Notes: a model not told the origin generated them from the letters alone. A stretch of 64,000 nucleotides of DNA from Candidatus Mediterraneibacter faecavium (GCA_019119995.1 DWVY01000047.1:26578-90577), one strand, 5' to 3'. Numbered from the stretch's first letter, positions 27,095 through 36,423 are shown. Translations and numbers: made by a program.

Positions 27095-27123
27095 GAGAAT
27101 GCAGGACATACGATCTCCTGAAT

Positions 27124-27966
27124 TCACAAAATATACCGTTCGATCGCTCTCGCAGCACCGTCGCGGTTATTTGGATCTGTTACATGATCCGCCTGTACTT
27201 TCAGGCTCTCCACCGCATTCCCCATCGCGATCTTAAGGCCGGACGATGCAAACATTGACAGGTCGTTTTCGCCGTCACCGATGCACGCGGTCTCTTCCTG
27301 TCTGATCCCAAGATGACCGACCAATGCCGCCAACGCATTTCCCTTCGAGGCTTCCCGTGAATACACCTCTGCATAGATCCCGGTATAAGCCGCATGCAGG
27401 GAAGGATACTCCTTCAATATGTTCCTCACTTTCTCTTTCGCGCCCGGAAGGAGAAAATAGAACTGGAATTCTTCCACCTCATAGTTATTCTTTCGGATAA
27501 ATGCTTCCATATCCCGGACACAGTAAACGCCCTTCGCATCTTTCCCATATATCATAAGTCCCGCCGCAGTGAGAAAACGCCCCTGCAGAAGATACCGGTG
27601 CCTTACATGGGATGCGATCCCCAGTCCGTTTCCCCTGCACTTCTCAAGGAGCGTCAGCGCGTCTTCCCGCTTTACAGACGCCTGAAAAATTGTTTTTCTT
27701 TCACAGATATCCGTTACTCTCGCTCCGTTCGAGCTGATCACGTAGCGAAACAGCCCTCTATTCGCATCGTCATCAGGTGTCCCTGTCTCCCGGAGTGTTC
27801 CCGCCGCCAGCCGGTGGGGGATGCATTCCAGATTCCGCCCGGTAGCCGGCACGAGAACGACGCCTTTTTCCGCTGCTTTTCTTAAAGCCCAAAGTGTTCT
27901 GTCTGTCATGCGGCTCCGCCCGTTCAGGCAGGTGCCGTCCATATCAACTGCAAGTAATTTTATCAT
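27124..27966 (-). CDS. HAD-superfamily Cof-type phosphatase
   Basis: A 280-residue protein with the four HAD motifs: VDMDGTCLNG near the N-terminus (two catalytic Asp), Ser/Thr motif SSNGAR, Lys in KGNALAAL, and CIGDGENDLSMF. A type IIB cap lies between. Such enzymes dephosphorylate sugar phosphates or flavin and pyridoxal intermediates. The start at 27966 was chosen because GAGAGG lies in range; another ATG 13 codons upstream is possible. It follows the c-di-GMP polysaccharide operon by 55 bases and might be its last gene. Confidence 0.9.
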   Translation of the reverse strand: MIKLLAVDMDGTCLNGRSRMTDRTLWALRKAAEKGVVLVPATGRNLECIPHRLAAGTLRETGTPDDDANRGLFRYVISSNGARVTDICERKTIFQASVKREDALTLLEKCRGNGLGIASHVRHRYLLQGRFLTAAGLMIYGKDAKGVYCVRDMEAFIRKNNYEVEEFQFYFLLPGAKEKVRNILKEYPSLHAAYTGIYAEVYSREASKGNALAALVGHLGIRQEETACIGDGENDLSMFASSGLKIAMGNAVESLKVQADHVTDPNNRDGAARAIERYIL

Positions 27967-28021
27967 AGTAGGATCCCTCTCTTTATCCACGAGGTATTCT
28001 ACCATATTTCCGGGATGTCCG

Positions 28022-29926
28022 CTATCCCTTTACCCTGTATATCCTACGCCCCGGATATTTCTCGCCTCCGATCTCCGTTCCCCCCTCCTGCACAGCATCG
28101 GGATCCAGTATAATAATGCAGTCATAATTTTCCTGCGCCTCTTCGAGTACTTTTTCATCCAGCCGGTCCGTCACTTCCACATCCTCTGCCCAGAGATAAT
28201 ACCTGCATACATAGCGCACCTCCCCGTCTGATACCTGACCGTTCTCATCCGAGGCGGCGACAAGATATCTCCGTTCGTCCATCGTTCCTTTCCCATACCA
28301 TCTGTCTCCGATGATCTGCTCCGCCTGTCCGGGCAGCGAGGCATCCCACTCCTGCCTTATACTGATCAGCCCATTGATCTCCGAATAGAGGAAATTCACT
28401 GCCAGAAGAAATGTCCCAAGGACTGCATATTGATATCTCCGCTTTGCCCCCGGAGAGGAATATGCCCGGTACGCGCCCCGTTCGTCGATGTCCACCGCAA
28501 ATGAATGCTCTATATCTATTGCCGCCCCCATAAACAGCACTCCGGCAAAAAGTACCATGATACTGCATGCATACCGGTCGGATCCGGCAAGGCGGAGCGC
28601 TTCGTCCTCCGGCATGGTGTACAGATACATATACAGCATTCCCGCATAATAAGCAGCAGTCACAATATATCCAGACAAGAGGATCCGTCCCAGCCTCCAC
28701 CGCCGCTTCAACCGCAGCCGCGCACAGAGTACCGCTGTCACGGCTGCCAGACTGCACAGGGCAAACACCTGAAAGGCACGGGTCGACGGATCAAAAGCCG
28801 TCCTCAGGAAATCCCGCACGATACTTTCATGAAAAATTTCCGCAGCAGGCTCGAACTCCGGAGCCGGAGCATCTCCGATCTCGAATTTCCCCTGAAAGCC
28901 TGCCAGGTCAGTACGCAGATGATACTGCCATGCCAGGAAAGGGAGCATCCCGCCCGCAATGGTCAGGAGCGAATACAGAAATCTTTTCATTATCCGCCCG
29001 CTCTTCCCCGTATGGTACTTTTCTGTGCGGAATCTTCCCACATGGGGCTTTTCTGTGCGAGGCTTTCCCATATGGAGCTTTTCTGTGCGGAACATACTCC
29101 ACAGTACGTAGAGTCCGGCTATTCCTGCGAAAAACATTCCGGTGCCTTTTACGATCCCGGTAAACCCGAGCAGGATAATTTCCAATATACACAGCTTTCC
29201 TTTCTCATCCCTGTACTGATATGCCGCTGCCACAGACGCCAGGGCGAGAAGCGGCAGGAGAAAATCCACCAGAAGATTATTGATCCGGATAGTCAGGTTG
29301 AGATAAGACAGAAACGCACATCCCATCGCAAGAAAGGAATACAACAGGAACCTTCTCCGCTCCTTTACGATCCCGAACACTGCCAAAAAGCATGCAAAGA
29401 TCATGCTGTTCTGTGCAAGCAGCATCGCTCCCTGGGAATGTCCGGCAAAACGGCATACGTAATAAATGAATACACTGCTCCCGGGCGGATAGTCCCGGAA
29501 CGGGATCAGTGTGGTATCCCTTCCCGGGAAACTGTCTTCTGTCAGCAGATATTTCACGATCAGCGCCCAGTGCGAGAAATTGTCATAATGATCCAGCCGC
29601 AGATATGCCGTAAGGATGACAAATACTATAACACCTGTGCCGAAACATACTCCGAACAAACTCCACGCCGGGAATCTGATCCTGCCTTTTATCACACAGT
29701 ACAGGAACACACCGCTTCCCGCCAGTCCTGCCAGAAATACCAGATCGGCCGCCGGCGCCAGCTGTCCGAAAAGTCCGCCCCAGAAAAGGATAAGACTAAT
29801 CCCCGCCGCACAGGTGACCGGCACGAACCAGATCTTCACCTTCCCGAACCGATAAACAGTAAACAGGACTCCCCACAGTGACAGGAGGAACAGAAGTATT
29901 TTGATCATATCCGTCATGTGTTCCAT
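28022..29926 (-). CDS. Large polytopic membrane protein, putative GT-C glycosyltransferase
   Basis: About 634 residues with some 12-14 membrane helices and a short soluble C-terminal domain. An LDHYDNFSHW segment in the first large outer loop, with acidic residues, and a later DYPPGSS resemble the GT-C fold, whose members use lipid-linked sugars outside the membrane. That makes it a candidate sugar-transfer or polymer-modifying partner of the upstream synthase. A cytoplasmic loop holds three 10-residue repeats (FRTEKLHMGK type). The ATG at 29926 (after GAGGTGAGCAG) overlaps the synthase gene by 13 bases; an ATG nine codons upstream is the alternative. No named family recognised with confidence. 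Confidence 0.7.
   Translation of the reverse strand: MEHMTDMIKILLFLLSLWGVLFTVYRFGKVKIWFVPVTCAAGISLILFWGGLFGQLAPAADLVFLAGLAGSGVFLYCVIKGRIRFPAWSLFGVCFGTGVIVFVILTAYLRLDHYDNFSHWALIVKYLLTEDSFPGRDTTLIPFRDYPPGSSVFIYYVCRFAGHSQGAMLLAQNSMIFACFLAVFGIVKERRRFLLYSFLAMGCAFLSYLNLTIRINNLLVDFLLPLLALASVAAAYQYRDEKGKLCILEIILLGFTGIVKGTGMFFAGIAGLYVLWSMFRTEKLHMGKPRTEKPHVGRFRTEKYHTGKSGRIMKRFLYSLLTIAGGMLPFLAWQYHLRTDLAGFQGKFEIGDAPAPEFEPAAEIFHESIVRDFLRTAFDPSTRAFQVFALCSLAAVTAVLCARLRLKRRWRLGRILLSGYIVTAAYYAGMLYMYLYTMPEDEALRLAGSDRYACSIMVLFAGVLFMGAAIDIEHSFAVDIDERGAYRAYSSPGAKRRYQYAVLGTFLLAVNFLYSEINGLISIRQEWDASLPGQAEQIIGDRWYGKGTMDERRYLVAASDENGQVSDGEVRYVCRYYLWAEDVEVTDRLDEKVLEEAQENYDCIIILDPDAVQEGGTEIGGEKYPGRRIYRVKG
29001..29090. 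repeat. Three 30-bp tandem repeats inside the membrane-protein gene
   Basis: Units 29001-29030, 29031-29060 and 29061-29090 share ttttctgtgcg and catatgg-like cores. In frame they give three basic decapeptides (xRTEKxHxGx), adding 30 residues to a loop between membrane helices. In-frame repeats of this kind can vary in number between strains. Confidence 0.85.
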
Positions 29927-31887
29927 CTGCTCACCTCTTTTCTTTCTCTCCATCGTCTCCGGATATTGCGGGACACCTCATCATAGAGCGTCATCCACGG
30001 ATCGATCTCTCTGGGGAGGGAATGTTCTCTGTCATGGATGATCTGGAGCCAGTTCCTCCGGTCCGTCTCATCTTCAGGACTGACGGAGGCTGTGACAAAC
30101 CATCCCCCGCCCTGCTCTCTCCTGGTGTAAGCACATACTGCATTCAGCAAGGCCCGGTAATACTTCGCAGTGACCGTAATACTGAACGTTTCGCCTCTTC
30201 TGATCCGAAATTCTTTTCCATTTTCACCGGCTCCCGGATCTGTGATCCGCAGGGCGATCCCCTCCTCTGAGACATCCACAGTCTCTCCGCTCCATATTCT
30301 GCCTCCAACTGTTATTTCCGCCTTTTCCACAGCGCCGATCCGGTCTGAGATGCGTCTGGATTCTCTCCCCATCATAAAAAGCACCGCATATATGAGCGCG
30401 GTCAGATTATAGCCCAGCCAGAAGATGATAACACTGCTGTAGACCAGTGCCATCCCGTACTTGCCGCGGACAAAATGCAGCAGGGCTGCTGCGGTCAGCA
30501 GGATCAGTATTCCGTGGGGGATCAGATACCGGGCTCCCGCCGTTTTCTGTCTCCGCTTCTTCTTGTCCGTCACTTTGAATTTCTGCTGATGGATCCCCAC
30601 AGATTCCAGCAGCACCGGTATGATGAGATACGGGGCAAGGATCGTATCGATGATCTGGCTCCACCGCACATTCCGGATATTTCCGCTGAGATATTCCACA
30701 GAAACGCGGTAAGATAGATGAGAAGGAAGCCAGAAAATCAGGAGCTCCCAGAACCCGCACTCGACCAGACGGAATCCGAACAGGGCGAACAGGACCGGCG
30801 CAAGGATAAAGATCATCCTGCACAAAAAAGACCACCAGTACAGATATGCATTCAGATAGGACAGCCTTGCAGCCAGCGGCAGTTCCCGGGTAAAGACCGC
30901 GTTTGTATTCTGAATACTCTGGATCACGCCTCTTGCCCAGCGCACTCTCTGTCCGATCATACTCTCCACTGTAGTAGTCGAAAGCCCTGCCGCCAGAACT
31001 TCAGATGAAGCATAAGTCACGTATCCTGCCTTCTGGAGCCGCAGACTCGTCTCAAAATCTTCCGTTACGGTGTCATAAGGGAACCCGCCGATCTCCTCCA
31101 GGGCAGCCCGCAGGATCACAGTGTTGCTCCCCGTGTATGCTGCAGTATTTGTGGCATTTCGCAGAATATTGATCTCCCGGGAGAAGAAGTCCTGTTCATT
31201 CGGGATATCCTTTTCCGAAAAAAGATTAAACCGGAAGAGATCCTGATTGTAAAAGCTCTGGGGCGTCTGCACCAGACCCATACGCACATCAGGAGTAAGA
31301 AAATAGGGAACAGTCCTTACCAGAAATTCCCGGCGGGGTATCATATCCGCATCAAATGTGGCGATCAGCGGCGATGAAGTATGAGCGAGGGCGTTATTGT
31401 AATTGCCGGACTTTGCATGCCTGTTATCCGCCATCCCCAGATAGCCGGCGCCCAGGCTCTCCGCCATCTCCTTTATTTCGCGGCGGTTCCCGTCGTCGCA
31501 GACATAGATATGGACTTTCCCTTTCTCCGGATATTCCAGAAAGGTACATGCGTTGACTGTCTTGTACAAGAGTTCCGGAGCTTCATTGTGGGTGGCGATG
31601 AATACATCTACATCCGGGAACCGTGCATCAGGGACATCCGGCAGCGGGATCTCGTGACTTTTCCTTTTCATCCTGCCCGCCATCAGCTCGATCATGCCGC
31701 CGGTGGTCACGGCCTCTGCTGCTGCCAGCATTACTCCTGCCGCTGCCTGCAGGATCCCGGCGCCCCACGGGATTGTAAAGAAGATCCGCCAGATCAGGTA
31801 AACAGAAGACAGGATGATCGTCAGTATAAAACTGATATTCCGCTTCCGCTCTTCCGTCACTGCTCCTGCCGCTTTTCTATCGATCAT
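29914..31887 (-). CDS. BcsA-like processive glycosyltransferase (GT2) with C-terminal PilZ domain
   Basis: A 657-residue membrane synthase. Two N-terminal helices (19-62) precede a GT2 domain with CDDG (130-133), DAD (179-181), TED (275-277) and QRVRW (313-317), the D-D-D-QxxRW set of processive beta-glycan synthases. More membrane helices follow at 345-430 and 450-505. The C-terminus is a PilZ domain with both c-di-GMP motifs, RISDR (512-516; RxxxR) and DVSEEG (538-543; DxSxxG). By analogy with BcsA, c-di-GMP binding should open the active site. No BcsB partner is seen, as expected in a monoderm. The polymer is unknown. It overlaps the preceding GT2 gene by 11 bases. Confidence 0.92.
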   Translation of the reverse strand: MIDRKAAGAVTEERKRNISFILTIILSSVYLIWRIFFTIPWGAGILQAAAGVMLAAAEAVTTGGMIELMAGRMKRKSHEIPLPDVPDARFPDVDVFIATHNEAPELLYKTVNACTFLEYPEKGKVHIYVCDDGNRREIKEMAESLGAGYLGMADNRHAKSGNYNNALAHTSSPLIATFDADMIPRREFLVRTVPYFLTPDVRMGLVQTPQSFYNQDLFRFNLFSEKDIPNEQDFFSREINILRNATNTAAYTGSNTVILRAALEEIGGFPYDTVTEDFETSLRLQKAGYVTYASSEVLAAGLSTTTVESMIGQRVRWARGVIQSIQNTNAVFTRELPLAARLSYLNAYLYWWSFLCRMIFILAPVLFALFGFRLVECGFWELLIFWLPSHLSYRVSVEYLSGNIRNVRWSQIIDTILAPYLIIPVLLESVGIHQQKFKVTDKKKRRQKTAGARYLIPHGILILLTAAALLHFVRGKYGMALVYSSVIIFWLGYNLTALIYAVLFMMGRESRRISDRIGAVEKAEITVGGRIWSGETVDVSEEGIALRITDPGAGENGKEFRIRRGETFSITVTAKYYRALLNAVCAYTRREQGGGWFVTASVSPEDETDRRNWLQIIHDREHSLPREIDPWMTLYDEVSRNIRRRWRERKEVSRWNT

Positions 31888-32677
31888 GATCTTCTCCGCC
31901 CTTTCTCCTGCTACGGAATATCCTGTTTTTCTGGATCTGATAGGACAGGAAGATAAACTTCACCGGTTCATAGAACAGGGCTGTCATCACCCGGATACTG
32001 TCCTTCACCGGCCGGAAGTGAGTCCCTGCATTTTTCTCCTCATACACAGTCTCGATCTTTTCCGTGCGGACAGGGATACCCTGCCTTGCACAGACGAGCA
32101 GCACGCTTGTCTCATACTCAAAGCGTTCCCCCGGCACGCCCAGCATCAGTTCCAGAAGACTGTCATCAAACGCGCGGAATCCGGTCTGTGTATCCTCTAA
32201 ATATATCCCTGACAGGGTGCGGAACACTATAGAAGAGAACCGGTTTCCAAACCTGGATTTCCACGGCACTTCCGGACCTGAGAAATCCCTGACCCCCAGG
32301 ATCAATGATCCGGGATGCCGTCGTGACAGTTCAAGAAGGCGGACACCGTCATCGGGAAGGTGCTGGCCGTCGCAGTCTGCGCAGAGGATCCATGCGGAGG
32401 ACTGCTCATAGGCACTCCTGTCCTGTACCGTCATCTGTCTGAGCACATAAGCAAATCCAGTCTTCAGCGCGCTTCCTTTTCCCTTGTTCCTTTCATGTCG
32501 CAGCACTGTACAGTTCTCCATCTCTTCAAGCTGGTCAAAGGTTTCCCGGTGATCCGCCCCTGATCCGTCGTCGATGACAACGATCTGTGCGGAAATCCTG
32601 TCTCTCATTTCACGGATCCTGTCCCTCAGCCCGGGTCCCGGTTCAAATGCCGGGATAACGATATATGTCCGCTCCAT
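31877..32677 (-). CDS. GT2 glycosyltransferase, dolichyl-phosphate mannosyltransferase-like
   Basis: A 266-residue soluble GT-A enzyme. Motifs: VIPAFEPGPGL at the start, VVIDDGSGAD, and CADCDGQH as the DXD-like metal site near residue 100. This is the pattern of enzymes that charge a lipid phosphate or start a chain. It has no membrane anchor apart from a possible amphipathic C-terminus. Located between the diguanylate cyclase (6-base gap) and the PilZ synthase (11-base overlap), so clearly part of the same operon; it may supply the lipid-linked sugar used by the GT-C-like protein. Confidence 0.9.
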   Translation of the reverse strand: MERTYIVIPAFEPGPGLRDRIREMRDRISAQIVVIDDGSGADHRETFDQLEEMENCTVLRHERNKGKGSALKTGFAYVLRQMTVQDRSAYEQSSAWILCADCDGQHLPDDGVRLLELSRRHPGSLILGVRDFSGPEVPWKSRFGNRFSSIVFRTLSGIYLEDTQTGFRAFDDSLLELMLGVPGERFEYETSVLLVCARQGIPVRTEKIETVYEEKNAGTHFRPVKDSIRVMTALFYEPVKFIFLSYQIQKNRIFRSRRKGGEDHDR

Positions 32678-32683
32678 ATGACG

Positions 32684-34042
32684 TCACTCTCCCCTGCCCT
32701 TATCATCTGCGCGTAAGATCCTGCTCCTCGGGCAGTCCGCCCTGCACATGATACATTCCCTTCTCATACACGAGATCAGCGTGTCATTGATATAAAACTG
32801 GTCTTTTCCCAGATATTTGGAAATATACAGGGCAGTATCCGCGCACTGATATAATTTCTTATAATCTCTGATCCTGTCATCCACAGGCACGGCACCGATA
32901 CTTGCCGATACCTGATATTTCTCATAGCTTTCCGCCAGTGTCCGGCGTACCTTGTCGAGAAGATCCTTAAACTTATCCTCCAGCGTCTTCATCGACACCT
33001 CATTGCGGATCAGGACAACGAACTCATCTCCGCCCAGCCTGCCGATCACATCTTCCCTGCGGAAAGTATCCGAGAGACATCCGGCAAATTTCCGGAGGAT
33101 CTCATCTCCTGCCGGGTGTCCCTCACTGTCATTGACCCGTTTAAAATTATCCAGATCAAGTAGTACCATAGCGCCTTTTTGATTCTCTTCTCCTAAGAAT
33201 GCTTCCGCCCGGCGCTCGGATCCCGCCCTGTTATAAAGACCTGTAAGCCGGTCATATTCCGCTTCCGTCCTCGCCTCGCAAAGCTGATCCTCCATCTGGT
33301 CCATTCCACGGGATTTCTCCAAATATTCCTGCTCCAGCTTAAAGATCATCTCCACGAGAGGTTTTAATTCCGGTATCTCGCTGTCGTCTTCATACATATC
33401 CTTTTCACCGCTCAGGATACTGTATATCCCGTCTTTTATCTTTCTAAAGTGTCCGAACAGATATTTTTTCAGATGATGCCGGATCAGCAGGACTGTCAGC
33501 ACGCTGATCACGGCAATCCCGGCCGATCCGATCCAGAACGTCAGCTTCACATTGTCCGCAACACGGTCCAGGTCGGAAAAAGCGATCAAAAACATGTCGT
33601 CCATCTCTCTGACCACAGCATTCTGATATTTCCCGTTGATATAGAGCAGGACAGCTTCATCCTTCGGCAATATTGCAAGGTAATCCAGAAGTTCCGCCCC
33701 TTCATCCACATTCCGTATCCTGATCTCCTGCTGATTGTTCTGCGTCATCCCAAGCACTTCTCCGTACGTCTTTCCCACAGCAAAGATGCTGGTGGCATAT
33801 TCTGTTGTCGCCTGCCTCAAAATGAATCTGATCTGCCTTTCCATATCCGAATCTGCCTGCCCCGTCTCCCTGAGTTCTTCCGATGTCCGGATATAATTAT
33901 TCTCTACATTTTCCAAAAGCTGATACAGGTAATGTTCATTTTCAGATCTTCCCATGATATAAAGACTGACAGAGAAAATGAGGATAAATGCGGCAGCTGA
34001 GATCAGATATGTCACTGCAAGCTTACGGTACAGTCTCTTCAT
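32684..34042 (-). CDS. Membrane-bound diguanylate cyclase (GGDEF) with inhibitory site
   Basis: A 452-residue protein. A membrane helix at 8-31, an extracellular sensor of about 135 residues, and a second helix near 168-187 are followed by a HAMP-like/coiled linker and the GGDEF domain (about 262-420). The active site reads GGDEF at 337-341 and the product-inhibition I-site RRED at 328-331, five residues ahead, so it should make c-di-GMP and be feedback-limited. After the catalytic domain lies an unusual CX4CX2CX3C cluster (Cys425, 430, 433, 437), possibly metal-binding. The start at 34042 overlaps the EAL gene stop as ATGA; an upstream extension of 41 codons is inside the EAL gene and rejected. 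Confidence 0.95.
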   Translation of the reverse strand: MKRLYRKLAVTYLISAAAFILIFSVSLYIMGRSENEHYLYQLLENVENNYIRTSEELRETGQADSDMERQIRFILRQATTEYATSIFAVGKTYGEVLGMTQNNQQEIRIRNVDEGAELLDYLAILPKDEAVLLYINGKYQNAVVREMDDMFLIAFSDLDRVADNVKLTFWIGSAGIAVISVLTVLLIRHHLKKYLFGHFRKIKDGIYSILSGEKDMYEDDSEIPELKPLVEMIFKLEQEYLEKSRGMDQMEDQLCEARTEAEYDRLTGLYNRAGSERRAEAFLGEENQKGAMVLLDLDNFKRVNDSEGHPAGDEILRKFAGCLSDTFRREDVIGRLGGDEFVVLIRNEVSMKTLEDKFKDLLDKVRRTLAESYEKYQVSASIGAVPVDDRIRDYKKLYQCADTALYISKYLGKDQFYINDTLISCMRRECIMCRADCPRSRILRADDKGRGE

Positions 34043-34860
34043 AGGGGCAGCTTCCTTTCCGGAAATACCGTTTCCGCCCCGCGCAGATCCTGAGCCTGCT
34101 GCCATCTGATATACTGCTCTCTCGGCAAAGGCCGGGAATAATAATATCCCTGTGCCAGATGACATCTGTGGTCAAGGAGAAAATGGATCTGTTCCTCCTT
34201 CTCTACCCCCTCCGCCACTACTTCCAGGCCCAGATCCTCTGCCATAGCGATCGTTGAGGCAAGGATGATCTCAGCCTTCGGGTCGCCGATCCGCTTCACA
34301 AAGTAACGGTCAAGCTTCAGGATATCAAATCGGATGTCCTGAAGCACCTTTAACGAAGAGTTTCCTATCCCAAAATCATCCATTGCGATCTGAAATCCGT
34401 GTTCTCTCAGCTGTTCCACAAATCCGGGCAGTCCATGTTCCCCGCCATCTGCTGTCTCCGTGATTTCAAAGAGCAGTTCTTTACGCGTGACATGATATTC
34501 ATCTATGATCTTTTTCAGCTTTTCAGCAATCCCGCGTCTTCCCGCCTGCAGTCTGGACAGGTTTACCGATACCGGGCCCAGATCGATCCCCTGCTTTCTG
34601 GTCTGGCTGATATCCCTGCAGACATTTCTCAGCACTTCCTCGTCAAGCACTGCCATCAAACCGAGATGTTCAAGGAGCGGCACAAATACAGCCGGCTGCA
34701 TCCATCTTCCATCCTCCCGCTGCCAGCGGACCAACGCCTCCGCCCCGCAGTGTTTCCCCGTTCGCATATCCAGCTGGGGCTGATACCAGACATGAAATTC
34801 CCTGTTTTTTATTGCCACCTGAAATTCCTGCTCCATTCTCCGTAAATCTTCCATCAACAT
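34039..34860 (-). CDS. c-di-GMP phosphodiesterase, stand-alone EAL domain
   Basis: About 273 residues, nearly all EAL domain, without sensor or membrane part. Catalytic positions are present: EAL in GAEALVRW, Glu in LFEITETAD, the DDFG loop (MDDFGIGNSSL), Lys in ILKLDRYF and Glu in VVAEGVE. It should hydrolyse c-di-GMP to pGpG. First gene of the operon, translationally coupled (ATGA) to the cyclase, so both halves of the signal cycle are made together. GGAGG sits five bases before the ATG at 34860; an ATG four codons upstream is an alternative. Confidence 0.94.
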   Translation of the reverse strand: MLMEDLRRMEQEFQVAIKNREFHVWYQPQLDMRTGKHCGAEALVRWQREDGRWMQPAVFVPLLEHLGLMAVLDEEVLRNVCRDISQTRKQGIDLGPVSVNLSRLQAGRRGIAEKLKKIIDEYHVTRKELLFEITETADGGEHGLPGFVEQLREHGFQIAMDDFGIGNSSLKVLQDIRFDILKLDRYFVKRIGDPKAEIILASTIAMAEDLGLEVVAEGVEKEEQIHFLLDHRCHLAQGYYYSRPLPREQYIRWQQAQDLRGAETVFPERKLPL

Positions 34861-35052
34861 ATATGCCTCCATTTTCCTGCATAATTAGTGTGACTGAAAA
34901 ACGGGGAATTATGTATCTGTATGCTTATAAAATTTGACAGCACGCTTATGTTATCCGTTCATTTCAGAGCAGAAAAGAGGTACTGCCCCGGCTCCTTTTA
35001 AGCCGTTACAGTACCTCTTCTATCCTTTCCTATCCACTTATAAAATTCATGC

Positions 35053-36423
35053 CTACTTCCCCGCGATCTCTCTCGCAACGTATACGCCGCTGGCCGATGC
35101 GTGGGACAGAGAGTGCGTCACGCCGCTTCCGTCTCCGATCACGTACAGACCTTTGTGGATCGTCTCCAGATGCTCGTCTAACTGAACTTCCATATTATAG
35201 AACTTCACTTCCACACCGTAGAGCAGCGTGTCATCATTCGCTGTTCCCGGTGCGATCTTGTCAAGCGCATACACCATCTCGATAATACCGTCAAGGATAC
35301 GCTTCGGAAGCACGAGACTCAGATCTCCAGGCTCCGCCGAGAGTGTCGGCCGCACAAATCCTTCTTCGATCCTCTTGGCTGTACTTCTCCTGCCGCGGAT
35401 CAGGTCGCCGAATCTCTGGACGAGTACTCCGCCGCCCAGCATATTGGAAAGCCGTGCAATACTCTCGCCGTATCCGTTGCTGTCCTTAAAAGGCTCGGAG
35501 AAGTGCTTCTCCACCAACAGGGCAAAATTGGTGTTTTCCGTCTGCTTTGCCGGATCTTCATAGCTGTGCCCGTTTACCGTCACGATCCCATTGGTATTCT
35601 CATTTACCACAATGCCGTAAGGATTCATACAGAATGTCCTTACCTTGTCCTCAAACTTCTCCGTCCGGTACACGATCTTGCTCTCATAGAGCTCATCGGT
35701 CAGATGGGAGAAGATCACAGCCGGAAGCTCAACTCTCACGCCGATATCCACACGGTTCGACTTGGTCGGGATATCCAGCCCTTCGCAGATCGTCTCCATC
35801 CATTTGCTGCCGCTCCTGCCGACAGAGACGATACATTTGTCACACTCGTAAGTCTGTCCCGCACACGTCACTTTATAACCGTCACCGTCGATCTCCAGGG
35901 TATCTACATGGCTGTTGAAATGGAACTCGACTTTTTCTTTCAGCTCGGTGAACATGTTCTCCAAAACGATATAATTGATGTCCGTTCCCAGATGACGCAC
36001 GGAAGCATCCAGCAGTTTCAGTTTGTTCTGCATACACAGCTTCTTGAACTTCGTCCCCGCGGTAGAATACATCTTCGTGCCTTCGCCGCCGTACCTCACA
36101 TTGATCTCGTCAACATAGTTCATCAGATCAATTGCTGTATCCTTGCCGATATATTCATAAAGCGTGCCGCCGAAATCATTGGTGATATTATATTTTCCAT
36201 CCGAAAATGCACCTGCTCCGCCGAATCCGCTCATGATCGCACATGTCTTACAGTTGATGCAGCTCTTTACTTTCTTACCGTCGATCGGGCATTTCCTTTT
36301 CTCCAGCGGATTCCCGGATTCAAATACAGCCACTTTGAGCTGCGGCGCTTTCTGCATCAGCTCATATGCGGCAAAGATCCCGCCCGGCCCGGCTCCTATT
36401 ATGATCACGTCATACTTACTCAT
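35053..36423 (-). CDS. NAD(P)/FAD-dependent oxidoreductase with four-cysteine motif
   Basis: A 456-residue flavoprotein of the COG2509 type. The N-terminal Rossmann motif is IIGAGPGGIFAAYEL (8-22), and a C-terminal VIGDGSGVTHSLSHA segment closes the FAD site. Between residues 45 and 61 is CX9CX2CX2C, followed by GFGGAGAFSDGKYN, a family hallmark. The cysteines could hold a metal or iron-sulfur cluster. The reaction is not established for this family. It is transcribed after the YczE-like gene (94-base gap). Confidence 0.87.
   Translation of the reverse strand: MSKYDVIIIGAGPGGIFAAYELMQKAPQLKVAVFESGNPLEKRKCPIDGKKVKSCINCKTCAIMSGFGGAGAFSDGKYNITNDFGGTLYEYIGKDTAIDLMNYVDEINVRYGGEGTKMYSTAGTKFKKLCMQNKLKLLDASVRHLGTDINYIVLENMFTELKEKVEFHFNSHVDTLEIDGDGYKVTCAGQTYECDKCIVSVGRSGSKWMETICEGLDIPTKSNRVDIGVRVELPAVIFSHLTDELYESKIVYRTEKFEDKVRTFCMNPYGIVVNENTNGIVTVNGHSYEDPAKQTENTNFALLVEKHFSEPFKDSNGYGESIARLSNMLGGGVLVQRFGDLIRGRRSTAKRIEEGFVRPTLSAEPGDLSLVLPKRILDGIIEMVYALDKIAPGTANDDTLLYGVEVKFYNMEVQLDEHLETIHKGLYVIGDGSGVTHSLSHASASGVYVAREIAGK

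Noticed and set aside
28505..29881. 458-codon plus-strand frame opposite the GT-C-like membrane protein
   Set aside because: It is a shadow of a real membrane-protein gene: composition is low-hydrophobic, rich in Arg/Gln/His, with no start signal.
34039..34165. GGDEF and EAL genes as one frameshifted dual-domain gene
   Set aside because: The cyclase has its own start, ribosome-binding site and membrane sensor, and the ATGA overlap is a normal coupling device.
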